In this document: positions 1 through 8,011 of the stretch, piece by piece
How positions within the stretch are numbered: position 1 is the first letter of the stretch
How the letters are laid out: the number at the start of each line of letters is the position of its first letter
Assembly (NCBI RefSeq): GCF_001620055.1
Contig: NZ_LQGY01000025.1
Span: 1-64,000 of the forward strand
Length of the DNA stretch: 64,000 bases
Source of the DNA: Agromyces sp. NDB4Y10
Lineage (GTDB): Bacteria > Actinomycetota > Actinomycetes > Actinomycetales > Microbacteriaceae
Reading direction: 5' to 3'
Position numbers and translations under genes: made by a program
Notes under the pieces: model-generated
Database searches by the model: none
Seen by the model: only the letters and a program-made list of their open reading frames with translations
What the model was told of the DNA's origin: nothing

Positions 1-288
1 CGCCATGGCGGGCGGGGGAGGCGGCACGGGCCGCGCGGCGGCGGCGGCCTGCTGCGCGCGCATCCGGCTGAGGACGACCTGCCGCTCCGCCTCGGCGTCC
101 CGCACGCGGGCGCCTGCCGCGAGCGCCTCGGCGGCGAGCGGGACGTCGAGCCGCAGGCCGCACGTGTCGCACACGTTCCGGAACAGCTGCGAGAAGCAGG
201 CGGGGCAGCGGGTGGTGTCGACGAGCATGGCGGGGGCGCTCGGCCAGCGTCGCACGTCGGACGCCGCGGGATGCGTCTGATGGGGCAT
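1..288 (-). CDS. zinc-ribbon protein, N-terminal part (runs off the window)
   Basis: Reading leftward from the ATG at 286-288 gives an open frame to the window edge, so only the first 96 residues are visible and there is no stop. Residues 28-43 hold a zinc-ribbon-like arrangement, CPAC (Cys28, Cys31) followed by CDTC (Cys40, Cys43) and the phrase CGLRL, then an alanine/arginine-rich coiled-coil-like stretch and a proline run near the edge. Large actinobacterial membrane proteins of the SCO7613 type start this way, but with the C-terminal part missing that is a guess. Its upstream region contains two DnaA-box-like sequences. Confidence 0.7.
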   Translation of the reverse strand, partial: MPHQTHPAASDVRRWPSAPAMLVDTTRCPACFSQLFRNVCDTCGLRLDVPLAAEALAAGARVRDAEAERQVVLSRMRAQQAAAAARPVPPPPPAMA

Positions 289-325
289 GCGCTCACTCTG
301 GCACGCCGGCCCACCTCCGTCGTCG

Positions 326-352
326 GTGTCCACACCGAGTCCGTTGTCCACA
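326..352 (+). promoter_or_regulatory. pair of DnaA-box-like sequences
   Basis: TTGTCCACA at 344-352 is identical to the actinobacterial DnaA box and GTGTCCACA at 326-334 differs at the first base only. Both have the same orientation, 18 bases apart, in the spacer between the divergent zinc-ribbon gene and tRNA-Pro. Binding is inferred from sequence alone. Confidence 0.45.
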
Positions 353-400
353 GGGCGCCGCCGGAGGAGTCGTCGTCAGGGCGGGCGGCGCCTCGTGCAG

Positions 401-406
401 TAGACT
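401..406 (+). promoter_or_regulatory. -10 element of the tRNA-Pro promoter
   Basis: TAGACT lies 74 bases before the mature tRNA 5' end. The same hexamer precedes dxs, efp and other genes here. No good -35 is visible. Confidence 0.4.
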
Positions 407-479
407 TTCCGGCGTCCATCCCCACTTCGACGTGCTCCGGCATGCCGACCCGGGCGGACGACGAGTCAAGCCGACGGCT

Positions 480-554
480 CGGGGCGTAGCTCAGCTTGGC
501 TAGAGCGCCCGCTTTGGGAGCGGGAGGTCGCAGGTTCGAATCCTGTCGCCCCGA
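480..554 (+). tRNA. tRNA-Pro (anticodon TGG)
   Basis: The acceptor stem CGGGGCG (480-486) pairs perfectly with CGCCCCG (547-553), and A554 is the discriminator. The anticodon arm is CCCGC-TTTGGGA-GCGGG with TGG at 515-517, and the T-arm loop is TTCGAAT. CCA is not encoded (CGA follows). It decodes CCA/CCG-type proline codons. Confidence 0.95.
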
Positions 555-605
555 CGAGTCGCACCGGCTCGACACGAACTTCCACCAAACAGGAGAATCT
601 TCCCC

Positions 606-2093
606 ATGCCGACCACTTCGGTTGAGAAGCTGAGCCCGACGCGCGCCAAGCTCACCATCTCGGTGACGCCCGAGGAGCTGAAGCCCAGCATCGCCCACGC
701 CTACGAGCACATCGCCGAGCAGATCGCCGTGCCCGGCTTCCGCAAGGGCAAGGTGCCGCCGCCCATCATCGACCAGCGGGTCGGCAAGGCCGCCGTGCTC
801 GAGCACGCGGTCAACGAGGGCCTCGACGGCTTCTACCGCGCCGCGGTGAACGAGCACGAGCTCCGCCCCCTCGGCCGCCCCTCGGCCGACATCGTCGAGT
901 GGCCGAACGAGAAGGACTTCTCCGGCGACCTGCTGCTCGCGATCGAGGTCGACGTCCGTCCCGAGATCGAACTGCCCGACTACCAGGGCCTCGAGCTGAC
1001 CGTCGACTCGGTCGAGGTCGGCGACGACGAGGTCACCGAGGAGCTCGAGCGTCTCCGCAGCCGCTTCGGCACCCTCATCACCGTCGACCGCCCGGCGAAG
1101 ACCGGCGACTTCGTCACGCTCGACCTGGTCGCGACGATCGACGGCACCGAGGTCGACACCGCCAGCGGCGTCTCGTACGAGCTCGGCTCGGGCGAGCTGC
1201 TCGAGGGCATCGACGAGGCGCTCGACTCGCTCACCGCGGGCGAGACCACGACGTTCGAGTCGAAGCTGCTCGGCGGCGACCACCAGGGCGAGACCGCCGA
1301 GATCACCGTGAGCGTCACGGCCGTCAAGGAGCGCGAGCTCCCCGAGGCCGACGACGACTTCGCGCAGATCGCCAGCGAGTTCGACACGCTCGACGAGCTC
1401 ACCGCGAGCCTCAAGGAGCAGGTCGCGAAGAACAAGTCGTTCGGGCAGGGCAGCCAGGCCCGCGACCTCCTCGTCGACAAGCTCCTCGAGCTGGTCGACG
1501 TGCCCGTCGCCGACAGCGTCATCGAGGACGAGGTGCACCGCCACCTCGAGTCCGAGGGTCGCCTCGAGGACGACGAGCACCGCGCCGAGGTCACCGAGTC
1601 CAGCACGAAGGCGTTCAAGACCCAGATCGTCCTCGACGCGATCGCCGAGCAGGAGAAGGTCCAGGTCAGCCAGGAGGAGCTCACCCAGTACCTCGTGCAG
1701 GGCGCCGCGCAGTACGGCATGGACCCGAACGAGTTCGTCCAGATCCTCAGCCAGAACGGTCAGATCCCCGCCATGGTCGGCGAGGTCGCCCGCAACAAGG
1801 CGCTCGCCATCGCGCTCGGCAAGGTCACGGTGAAGGATGCCGCCGGCAACGCGGTCGACCTCTCCGAGTTCACCGCCGTGGTCGACGAGAACGAGGCCGA
1901 GGGCGACGAGGCCGCGTCGGAGGCGCCCGCCGAGGAGGCGCCCGCCGAGGAGGCGCCCGCCGAGGAGGCGAAGCCCGCCAAGAAGCGCTCCAGCAAGAAG
2001 GCCGCCGAGGCCGACGAGGCGTCCACCGAGGAGGCCGACGCCGAGAAGAAGCCGGCGCGCAAGCGCACTGCGAAGCAGGCCGACGCCGAGTAG
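606..2093 (+). CDS. tig: trigger factor, ribosome-associated chaperone / prolyl isomerase
   Basis: Trigger factor docks at the ribosome exit tunnel and shields nascent chains. The protein has 495 residues: an N-terminal ribosome-binding domain with the signature GFRKGKV at residues 44-50, a central FKBP-like isomerase domain at about 150-240, and a helical C-terminal chaperone domain. The last ~65 residues are an acidic/lysine-rich low-complexity tail built from EEAPA and KK repeats, seen in high-G+C actinobacteria and absent from the E. coli protein. The ATG is preceded by AGGAG at 591-595. It stands directly upstream of the Clp protease genes, as in many bacteria, and a strong hairpin closes the transcript. 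Confidence 0.97.
   Translation: MPTTSVEKLSPTRAKLTISVTPEELKPSIAHAYEHIAEQIAVPGFRKGKVPPPIIDQRVGKAAVLEHAVNEGLDGFYRAAVNEHELRPLGRPSADIVEWPNEKDFSGDLLLAIEVDVRPEIELPDYQGLELTVDSVEVGDDEVTEELERLRSRFGTLITVDRPAKTGDFVTLDLVATIDGTEVDTASGVSYELGSGELLEGIDEALDSLTAGETTTFESKLLGGDHQGETAEITVSVTAVKERELPEADDDFAQIASEFDTLDELTASLKEQVAKNKSFGQGSQARDLLVDKLLELVDVPVADSVIEDEVHRHLESEGRLEDDEHRAEVTESSTKAFKTQIVLDAIAEQEKVQVSQEELTQYLVQGAAQYGMDPNEFVQILSQNGQIPAMVGEVARNKALAIALGKVTVKDAAGNAVDLSEFTAVVDENEAEGDEAASEAPAEEAPAEEAPAEEAKPAKKRSSKKAAEADEASTEEADAEKKPARKRTAKQADAE
1920..1970 (+). repeat. 15-base tandem repeat inside tig
   Basis: The unit GAGGCGCCCGCCGAG is repeated exactly three times (1920-1934, 1935-1949, 1950-1964) with a partial fourth copy. 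It encodes the EAPAE repeats of the trigger-factor tail and could change in copy number between strains by slippage. Confidence 0.85.
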
Positions 2094-2119
2094 TCGGCGA
2101 CGACCCGAGCGAGCACGCG

Positions 2120-2149
2120 ACGGGGCCGGGCACCCATGCCCGGCCCCGT
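2120..2149 (+). terminator. intrinsic terminator after tig
   Basis: Perfect 13-bp stem (2120-2132 with 2137-2149) and 4-base loop, 26 bases after the tig stop. No U-run follows, as is usual in high-G+C actinobacteria. Confidence 0.8.
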
Positions 2150-2177
2150 CCGTCGTCTCCGGAGGAGGAAGAGGAGC

Positions 2178-2684
2178 ATGGACGACTGGCAGCGTCGGGT
2201 CGATGCCGTGTGGGCGGCGGCGTCCGACCTCGGCGATCGGGCCGTGATCGAGCGCATCGACCTGCTCGTGGCCGAACTCCCGGCGGACGACCCCCGCGGT
2301 CCCTTCGAGGCCGCGGGCGCACGCGACTCGGCGAGGCTCGAGGCGGAGGCGGAACCGCGCTACCGCCGGGCCCTCGAACTCGGACTGTCGGGTCGGGCTC
2401 GCGTCGAGGCGCACATCCAGCTCGCGTCGACCGTCCGCAACCTCGGACGTCCGGAGGAGGCGCTGGTGCTCCTCGACGGCGTCCGCGACGATGCGGGCGA
2501 CCTCGCCGACGCGGTCGAGGCGTTCCGCGCGCTCGCGCTCGCGTCGTCGGGTCGAACGGATGCCGCGGCATCCGTCGCCCTCATCGCCCTCGCCCCGCAC
2601 CTCACGCAGTACCGCCGCGCGGTCGACGCGTACGCGCGCGAACTCCTCGCGCCCGCACCGGAGGACGACACCACGACGCCGTGA
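2178..2684 (+). CDS. TPR-like helical-repeat protein
   Basis: This is a 168-residue soluble, acidic, helix-rich protein. The ATG at 2178 was chosen because GGAGGAAGAGGAG lies just upstream; a longer in-frame start at 2136 would fall inside the tig terminator. Segments such as AEPRYRRALELGLSGRARVEAHIQ and LGRPEEALVLLDGVRDDAGD, taken as paired short helices, look like tetratricopeptide repeats. Small TPR proteins of this kind occur beside clpP in related actinobacteria, but the partner and role are unknown. Confidence 0.75.
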   Translation: MDDWQRRVDAVWAAASDLGDRAVIERIDLLVAELPADDPRGPFEAAGARDSARLEAEAEPRYRRALELGLSGRARVEAHIQLASTVRNLGRPEEALVLLDGVRDDAGDLADAVEAFRALALASSGRTDAAASVALIALAPHLTQYRRAVDAYARELLAPAPEDDTTTP

Positions 2685-2704
2685 TGCCCGTCGTCGCGAC
2701 GCGG

Positions 2705-2722
2705 CATCCGCCGACGGCGAAC
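2705..2722 (+). promoter_or_regulatory. candidate ClgR operator before clpP1
   Basis: CGCCGACGGCG at 2709-2719 fits the ClgR core CGC-YNANR-GCG recalled for corynebacteria and streptomycetes, and the next three bases AAC fit the 3' flank WWS; the 5' flank does not match. ClgR is known to activate clpP1P2. The site is centred about 48 bases upstream of the start predicted from the -10 at 2750. Confidence 0.5.
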
Positions 2723-2749
2723 AGCCCGGTTCGCGCGTGTTGCACCGGA

Positions 2750-2755
2750 TAGATT
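2750..2755 (+). promoter_or_regulatory. -10 element of the clpP1-clpP2 promoter
   Basis: TAGATT, 34 bases before the clpP1 ATG and just downstream of the candidate ClgR box. The -35 region is poor, which fits an activator-dependent promoter. Confidence 0.5.
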
Positions 2756-2789
2756 CGAGACAACGCACGAACGAAACGGAGCGAAATCC

Positions 2790-3395
2790 ATGGCCGAACC
2801 GACACTGCAGCCCAGTGTGTTCGATCGACTGCTGAAGGACCGCATCATCTGGCTCGGCTCGGAGGTGCGCGACGACAACGCGAACGAGATCGCCGCGAAG
2901 CTGCTGCTCCTCGCCGCAGAGGATCCGAACAAGGACATCTACCTCTACATCAACTCGCCCGGCGGGTCGATCACGGCGGGCATGGCCATCTACGACACGA
3001 TGCAGTTCGTCCCGAACGACATCGTCACGGTCGGCATCGGCATGGCGGCCTCGATGGGGCAGCTCCTGCTCACCGCGGGCACCAAGGGCAAGCGGTACAT
3101 CACGCCGAACGCGCGCGTGCTGCTGCACCAGCCGCACGGCGGCTTCGGCGGCACCGCGAGCGACATCCAGACGCAGGCGCAGCTCATCCTCGACATGAAG
3201 AAGCGCCTCGCCGAGATCACCGCCGCGCAGACCGGCAAGTCGGTCGAGCAGATCAACCGCGACGGCGACCGGGACCGGTGGTTCAACGCGCAGGAGGCCC
3301 TCGAGTACGGCTTCGTCGACCACATCCGCGAGTCCGCGCTCGACGTCTCGGGCGGCGGCGGCACGCAGCCCGGCTTCGAGGACACCAAGGCCTGA
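2790..3395 (+). CDS. clpP1: ATP-dependent Clp protease proteolytic subunit 1
   Basis: ClpP1 is one of the two serine-protease subunits that actinobacteria combine into a mixed ClpP1P2 barrel fed by ClpX or ClpC. The 201-residue protein has the full catalytic triad: Ser88 in GMAASMG, His113 in LLHQPHGG and Asp162 in DGDRDRW, with the family spacing of 25 and 49 residues. INSPGGS near residue 55 is the typical handle-region start. A glycine-rich tail (SGGGGTQPG) ends the protein. clpP2 follows after 17 bases, so the two subunits are co-transcribed. Confidence 0.97.
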   Translation: MAEPTLQPSVFDRLLKDRIIWLGSEVRDDNANEIAAKLLLLAAEDPNKDIYLYINSPGGSITAGMAIYDTMQFVPNDIVTVGIGMAASMGQLLLTAGTKGKRYITPNARVLLHQPHGGFGGTASDIQTQAQLILDMKKRLAEITAAQTGKSVEQINRDGDRDRWFNAQEALEYGFVDHIRESALDVSGGGGTQPGFEDTKA

Positions 3396-3412
3396 GGAAG
3401 AGAGAACAGCGA

Positions 3413-4081
3413 ATGAACATCCCCGCTTTCGGCGGCACCGCGTTCAGCGGCGTCCAGGCCCCCGGCTCGCGCTACATCCTGCCGAGCTTCGAGGAGCGCA
3501 CCGCCTACGGCTACAAGCGACAGGACCCGTACGCGAAGCTCTTCGAGGACCGCATCATCTTCCTCGGCGTCCAGGTCGACGACGCGTCGGCCGACGACAT
3601 CATGGCGCAGCTGCTCGTGCTCGAGTCGATGGACCCGGACCGCGACATCATGATGTACATCAACTCGCCCGGCGGCTCGTTCACGGCGATGACCGCGATC
3701 TACGACACGATGCAGTACATCCGTCCGCAGATCCAGACGGTGGTGCTCGGCCAGGCCGCCTCGGCCGCGGCCGTGATCGCCGCGGCCGGCACCCCGGGCC
3801 GACGCCTCGCACTGCCGAACGCGCGCGTCCTGATCCACCAGCCGGCGATGGGCGAGGCCGGCCACGGCCAGGCGTCCGACATCGAGATCCAGGCGGCCGA
3901 GATCCTGCGCATGCGCACCTGGCTGGAGGAGACGCTGTCGAAGCACTCCAACCGCACCATGGAGCAGGTGAACGCCGACATCGACCGCGACAAGATCCTG
4001 TCCGCGGCCGAGGCCCAGGAGTACGGCCTCATCGACCAGGTGCTCACGTCGCGCAAGACGCTGCCGGCGCTCGCGCGCTGA
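3413..4081 (+). CDS. clpP2: ATP-dependent Clp protease proteolytic subunit 2
   Basis: Partner subunit of ClpP1, 222 residues. The triad is Ser117 (GQAASAAA), His142 (LIHQPAMG) and Asp191 (ADIDRDKI). The N-terminal ~40 residues before LFEDRIIFLG are longer than in ClpP1, matching the processed propeptide region of actinobacterial ClpP2. The ATG at 3413 directly follows AGAGAACAGCGA and is the first sensible start after the clpP1 stop. A strong hairpin follows, and clpX lies beyond it with its own promoter. Confidence 0.97.
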   Translation: MNIPAFGGTAFSGVQAPGSRYILPSFEERTAYGYKRQDPYAKLFEDRIIFLGVQVDDASADDIMAQLLVLESMDPDRDIMMYINSPGGSFTAMTAIYDTMQYIRPQIQTVVLGQAASAAAVIAAAGTPGRRLALPNARVLIHQPAMGEAGHGQASDIEIQAAEILRMRTWLEETLSKHSNRTMEQVNADIDRDKILSAAEAQEYGLIDQVLTSRKTLPALAR

Positions 4082-4092
4082 TCGACGACGTC

Positions 4093-4127
4093 CGAGGGGC
4101 GGGTGCGGATGCCGCATCCGCCCCTCG
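4093..4127 (+). terminator. terminator after clpP2
   Basis: A 16-bp stem with one G-T wobble and a 3-base loop (CGAGGGGCGGGTGCGG / CCGCATCCGCCCCTCG), starting 11 bases after the stop codon. Confidence 0.8.
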
Positions 4128-4138
4128 TTCGTCACGTT

Positions 4139-4157
4139 TCCGCCAAACCGTGGCGGA
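4139..4157 (+). promoter_or_regulatory. inverted repeat upstream of clpX
   Basis: TCCGCCA-AACCG-TGGCGGA is a perfect 7-bp inverted repeat in the short clpP2-clpX spacer. A -10-like TAGGCT follows at 4184-4189. It may be an operator; the CGC-to-GCG spacing is 9 rather than the 5 expected for ClgR. Confidence 0.4.
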
Positions 4158-4219
4158 TCGGCCCCGCCCGGCTTCCGTCGGGCTAGGCTCGGAGCAGACG
4201 CGTTTCGAGGGAGGAAACG

Positions 4220-5497
4220 ATGGCACGGATCGGGGAGAGTGCTGACCTGCTGAAGTGCTCCTTCTGCGGAAAGAGCCAGAAGCAGGTGCAGCAATTGATC
4301 GCCGGTCCCGGCGTGTACATCTGCGACGAATGCGTCGAGCTCTGCAACGAGATCATCGAGGAGCGGCTCGCCGAGGCGGGCGAGGCGGAGTCGGGCGAGT
4401 TCGAACTGCCCAAGCCGAAGGAGATCTTCGCCTTCCTCGAGGAGTACGTCATCGGCCAGGAGGCCGCGAAGCGTGCGCTCGCGGTGGCGGTGTACAACCA
4501 CTACAAGCGCGTTCGGGCCAAGGCGGCGATCGCCTCCGCCGACCGGGCGCACGACGACGTCGAGATCGCGAAGTCCAACATCCTGCTCATCGGCCCGACC
4601 GGCTGCGGCAAGACGTACCTCGCGCAGACCCTGGCCAAGCAGCTGAACGTCCCCTTCGCGGTCGCGGATGCGACGGCGCTGACCGAGGCCGGCTACGTCG
4701 GCGAAGACGTCGAGAACATCCTCCTGAAGCTCATCCAGGCCGCGGACTACGACGTCAAGCGGGCCGAGACGGGCATCATCTACATCGACGAGGTCGACAA
4801 GATCGCGCGGAAGGCCGAGAACCCGTCCATCACGCGCGACGTGTCGGGCGAGGGCGTGCAGCAGGCGCTGCTGAAGATCCTCGAGGGCACCGTGGCATCC
4901 GTGCCGCCGCAGGGCGGGCGCAAGCACCCGCACCAGGAGTTCATCCAGATCGACACGACGAACGTGCTGTTCATCGTCGCCGGCGCGTTCGCCGGACTCG
5001 AGGACATCATCTCGTCGCGGGCCGGCAAGCGCGGCATCGGCTTCGGCGCCCCGCTGCACTCCAAGCAGGATGAGGCCGAGCTGTTCAGCGAGGTGCTCCC
5101 GGAGGACCTGCACAAGTTCGGCCTGATCCCGGAGTTCATCGGCCGTCTCCCCGTGGTCGCCACGGTGACGCCGCTCGACCGCACGGCGCTCATGGAGATC
5201 CTCACCGAACCCAAGAACGCCCTCGTGCGCCAGTACCAGCGCATGTTCGAACTCGACGGGGTCCAGCTCGAGTTCGAGCACGCCGCGCTCGAGGCGATCG
5301 CCGACCTCGCCGTGCTCCGCCAGACCGGCGCCCGTGGACTCCGCGCGATCATGGAGGAGGTGCTGGGGCCCATCATGTTCGAGGTGCCCTCGACCACCGG
5401 GGTCGCGCGAGTGGTCGTCACGAAGGAGACGGTCATCGACAACGCCGCGCCGACGATCGTTCCCTCGAAGCCGCGCCGCGCCGAGAAGTCGGCCTAG
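4220..5497 (+). CDS. clpX: Clp protease ATP-binding subunit ClpX
   Basis: AAA+ unfoldase that recognises, unfolds and translocates substrates into the ClpP1P2 barrel. The 425-residue protein shows an N-terminal C4 zinc-binding domain (Cys13, Cys16, Cys35, Cys38), Walker A GPTGCGKT at 125-132, the pore-loop motif GYVGEDVE at about 158-165, Walker B IIYIDE at 186-191, the RKH loop in [10 protein letters not shown], and a sensor-2 GARGLRA near the C-terminus. The ATG is preceded by GGGAGGAAACG. ClpX ends in a short basic tail. Confidence 0.98.
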   Translation: MARIGESADLLKCSFCGKSQKQVQQLIAGPGVYICDECVELCNEIIEERLAEAGEAESGEFELPKPKEIFAFLEEYVIGQEAAKRALAVAVYNHYKRVRAKAAIASADRAHDDVEIAKSNILLIGPTGCGKTYLAQTLAKQLNVPFAVADATALTEAGYVGEDVENILLKLIQAADYDVKRAETGIIYIDEVDKIARKAENPSITRDVSGEGVQQALLKILEGTVASVPPQGGRKHPHQEFIQIDTTNVLFIVAGAFAGLEDIISSRAGKRGIGFGAPLHSKQDEAELFSEVLPEDLHKFGLIPEFIGRLPVVATVTPLDRTALMEILTEPKNALVRQYQRMFELDGVQLEFEHAALEAIADLAVLRQTGARGLRAIMEEVLGPIMFEVPSTTGVARVVVTKETVIDNAAPTIVPSKPRRAEKSA

Positions 5498-5533
5498 CCT
5501 CGGCAGCCGGCGCGCCGCCACCGGCGGCCGCCG

Positions 5534-5818
5534 TCAGTCGAAGACGCGGAACACCTGCCAGTGGCGACCGTCGTGGCCGACGTCGAAGACGTGGGTCTCG
5601 CCGTCGTCGGCGCTCGCCTGGAACCGCCACCCGGTGATCGCGAGCGGCGCGCGGCCGGGGGCGACGTCGTGGCCGTCGAACGGATGCCACCAGTCGGCCG
5701 GACCCACCAGGGGGGTGGGCGTGTCGCTCACGCGGTACCGGCGTGCCCGCCACACCAGCCGCTCGGGCGCGCCCGATGGCCCCGTCCAGACCTCCGCCGG
5801 TTCGACCGTGCGTCGCAT
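5534..5818 (-). CDS. small Trp-rich protein of DUF6504 type under an SOS box
   Basis: The start was set at the ATG complementary to 5816-5818 because CGGAGGG stands 5 bases upstream; an in-frame ATG at 5836 has no ribosome site and overlaps the operator. The 94-residue product is soluble and rich in tryptophan and aromatic residues (VEPAEVWTG, PADWWHPFDG, ITGWRFQA, GRHWQVFRVFD). From memory it fits DUF6504, short actinobacterial proteins often found near the DNA-damage mutasome genes imuB/dnaE2; that placement is recalled, not verified. A LexA box overlaps the promoter, which supports a DNA-damage role. Its biochemical activity is unknown. Confidence 0.75.
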   Translation of the reverse strand: MRRTVEPAEVWTGPSGAPERLVWRARRYRVSDTPTPLVGPADWWHPFDGHDVAPGRAPLAITGWRFQASADDGETHVFDVGHDGRHWQVFRVFD

Positions 5819-5836
5819 GGCGCCCTCCGCCGTCAT

Positions 5837-5852
5837 TCGAAACTGTGTTCGA
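5837..5852 (-). promoter_or_regulatory. LexA (SOS) box with -10 element
   Basis: TCGAAA-CTGT-GTTCGA matches the actinobacterial SOS box TCGAAC-N4-GTTCGA at 11 of 12 defined positions. On the minus strand TAGGAT (complement of 5853-5858) lies immediately upstream, so LexA bound here would block the promoter of the 5534-5818 gene. Confidence 0.75.
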
Positions 5853-5914
5853 ATCCTAGCAGCGTTCGGGCACGACGGCACCGGTCGACCGAGGTCGACC
5901 GGTCGGCGTTCCGG

Positions 5915-7024
5915 TCAGGCCAGGTCGTCGTCCGTCCGGGCGCCGAAGACGATCTCATCCCAGCTGGGCATCGACGCGCGACCCTTCTTGGCGCGAGGAG
6001 CCGACGACGCCTTGCCGCCCCACAGGGCGCGCGCGGCCGCGCCCGCTCGACTCTCGTCGTCGTGCGAGGCGTCCGTCTCCGCCGGGGCCACCTCGGGAGC
6101 AATCGGTGCCTGGGTCGAGGGCGGGTCGGGCTGCGCCGTGACCGTCACGGTCGGAGCGAAGGGCGCCGGCTGCGGCATCCGCTCGGTCGCGCCGGAGAGG
6201 GACTCGCGTTCCCCGCGCCGGCGCCGGAGGGCCTCGAGCAGGTCCGCGGTCTCGCCGGTCGGGGGAGCGGGCTCGTCGGCGCGCTTGATCGCCGCCCTCG
6301 CGACCGCGCTGGAGGACCCCGCCGGCTGGCGCTGGACGGCGACCTCGGGCTGCGGCGCGGTGTCGTCGTCGGCGGTGTCCGACGATTCGAACGTGAACGC
6401 GCCGCTGTCGAATCGCGACGACTCGTCGTCGGCCGAGACCGCCCGCAGGCGCGGGATCATCCCGCCACGGACCTCGCCATGCTTGGACAGCGTCGCGGCG
6501 TCCGCGTTCTGCGGGTGCAGTGCCTGCTTTCGCGGCTCGAACGACCAGCGGGCGTCGTGGTCGATGCCATCGGCGGTGAACTCGAGCTTCACCATCCAGC
6601 CGTGCTCCTCGTCCTTCCAGCTCGCCCAGCGCTCGCCGTGCGCACCGAGGCCGGCGAGGCGCTCGCGCACCATGCTGCCGAAGGATGCCAGCTCATCGGC
6701 CTCGGCCTCGCCGGGGACGTGGATCGGGACGGCCAGCGCGGAGGTCACCATGTGCTCGCGCTCGGCGATCACCGGGCCCTCGAACCGGCGGATGTAGTCG
6801 ACCGAGGCGCCGGTGAGTTCCGCGACCTCCTCGGCGGAGAGGCCCGAGCGGATGTGCGCCTGGACTTCGCGGGGCGACAGCTTCGGGCCCGTGTGGGCCT
6901 CGGGGATGGCCTGACGGATGCGCGACTGGAGCACCTCGTCGACCTCGATCCGGAATCGCGCCCCGTCTTCTGAGGCTGCGACGAGGGCGCCGTCTTCGAC
7001 ACCGATCACCTTCAGTTCCTGCAT
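5915..7024 (-). CDS. sepH: septation protein SepH (DUF3071)
   Basis: SepH is an actinobacterial cell-division protein that stimulates FtsZ assembly. The start at 7024 gives the family opening MQELKVIGVEDGALV, preceded by GGAAAGG. The 369-residue product has the conserved N-terminal DUF3071 region with a helix-turn-helix-like segment at about 50-82 (KLSPREVQAHIRSGLSAEEV, then DYIRRFEGPV). After residue ~200 it becomes a long Pro/Ala/Asp-rich, probably disordered linker, and the C-terminus is basic and short. It is divergent from the DUF4193 gene, a classic actinobacterial neighbour. Confidence 0.93.
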   Translation of the reverse strand: MQELKVIGVEDGALVAASEDGARFRIEVDEVLQSRIRQAIPEAHTGPKLSPREVQAHIRSGLSAEEVAELTGASVDYIRRFEGPVIAEREHMVTSALAVPIHVPGEAEADELASFGSMVRERLAGLGAHGERWASWKDEEHGWMVKLEFTADGIDHDARWSFEPRKQALHPQNADAATLSKHGEVRGGMIPRLRAVSADDESSRFDSGAFTFESSDTADDDTAPQPEVAVQRQPAGSSSAVARAAIKRADEPAPPTGETADLLEALRRRRGERESLSGATERMPQPAPFAPTVTVTAQPDPPSTQAPIAPEVAPAETDASHDDESRAGAAARALWGGKASSAPRAKKGRASMPSWDEIVFGARTDDDLA

Positions 7025-7218
7025 CGCGAGAAGCCTTTCCGTGCCTTCGTCTCCGCCCAAGGATGCCACGCCTCGGCCCGGCGCCCGGGAATACGGCGGG
7101 CGCGCCGCGAGTTGTGCCTGCAACCGGGGCGAACGCGACTCCGGGAGGGTTTGCCAACGGCATCGAATTGATGCAGACTATGGCGGCCGAACCCTCGGCA
7201 CCGGAAAAAAGGATGGGA

Positions 7219-7512
7219 ATGGCAACGGACTACGACGCGCCACGGAAGACCGAAGACGACTCCGAGTCGATCGAGGCCCTCAAGGAGCGCGTGCCCGACA
7301 AGATGTCGAGCGCCGTCGACGTCGAGGACGCCGACAACCCCGGCAGCTTCGACCTCGCGGGCGCCGACCTGTCCGACGTCGAGCTGGACGTGGTCGTGCT
7401 GCCGCCGCAGGCCGACGAGTTCACGTGCGTGAACTGCTTCCTGGTCAAGCACCGCTCGCAGATGGACCACGAGACCAAGCTCGGGCCGATCTGCCAGGAG
7501 TGCGCCGCCTAG
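7219..7512 (+). CDS. DUF4193 family small zinc-binding protein
   Basis: This is a 97-residue acidic protein beginning MATDYDAPR, the family opening, which fixes the ATG at 7219. The C-terminal part carries two CxxC pairs, CVNC and CQEC, that probably bind zinc. The family is nearly universal in actinobacteria and its function is unknown. Its last codon and stop share the tetramer CTAG (7509-7512) with the stop of the convergent DUF3093 gene. Confidence 0.93.
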   Translation: MATDYDAPRKTEDDSESIEALKERVPDKMSSAVDVEDADNPGSFDLAGADLSDVELDVVVLPPQADEFTCVNCFLVKHRSQMDHETKLGPICQECAA

Positions 7513-7973
7513 GCCCGCTCCTCACCGACTCCTGGCCGCCGCGATCCGTTGATCGCGGCGGCCAGTTCGTTCGGGTGCCGCGTCGAGACGAGCCAGTACG
7601 GCGCCGGGTCCGCGGCATCCGTGATCGGTACCCGGACCACGTCGCGGATCCAACCGCGGATGACGAGGTGGGCGCGCGCGTCGAGGCCGGTGCCGCGTTC
7701 GACCCGGGCGTCCTCGCCGACCGCCGGGACCGCGGTGCCGACGTCCTCGATCGGGACGCGCGCACGACCGGCGCGGAACTCGCCGCCGGACACCTCGACC
7801 ACCGGCGCCGTGAGGGTCAGCGACCCGGCCACCGCCGCGTACATCAGCAGGCCCGTGACCACGCCCGCGGGCACCGACACCGGCGCGAGCACGAGGATGC
7901 TCGAGGGGATGAGCAGGAGGCTGATGAGGTAGATCCAGGGCGTCGGCCACAGCCGTTCGCGGTACTCGGGCAT
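7509..7973 (-). CDS. DUF3093 membrane protein
   Basis: This 154-residue protein has two closely spaced hydrophobic helices at about 14-58 (LISLLLIPSSILVL, then VVTGLLMYAAVAGSLTL) followed by a soluble domain ending WLVSTRHPNELAAAI, typical of DUF3093. This family sits next to dut and DUF4193 in most actinobacteria and has no assigned function. The gene is divergent from dut and convergent with DUF4193. Confidence 0.9.
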   Translation of the reverse strand: MPEYRERLWPTPWIYLISLLLIPSSILVLAPVSVPAGVVTGLLMYAAVAGSLTLTAPVVEVSGGEFRAGRARVPIEDVGTAVPAVGEDARVERGTGLDARAHLVIRGWIRDVVRVPITDAADPAPYWLVSTRHPNELAAAINGSRRPGVGEERA

Positions 7974-7999
7974 GGATCTATCAGACCAGACTTCTGCAC

Positions 8000-8005
8000 T
8001 ACCCT
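8000..8005 (+). promoter_or_regulatory. -10 element of a leaderless dut transcript
   Basis: TACCCT ends 6 bases before the GTG start of dut, so transcription should begin at or next to the start codon. No ribosome-binding site is present. Confidence 0.55.
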
Positions 8006-8011
8006 CGAACG

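Noticed and set aside
4139-4157. ClgR box before clpX
   Set aside because: The CGC and GCG half-sites are 9 bases apart instead of 5.
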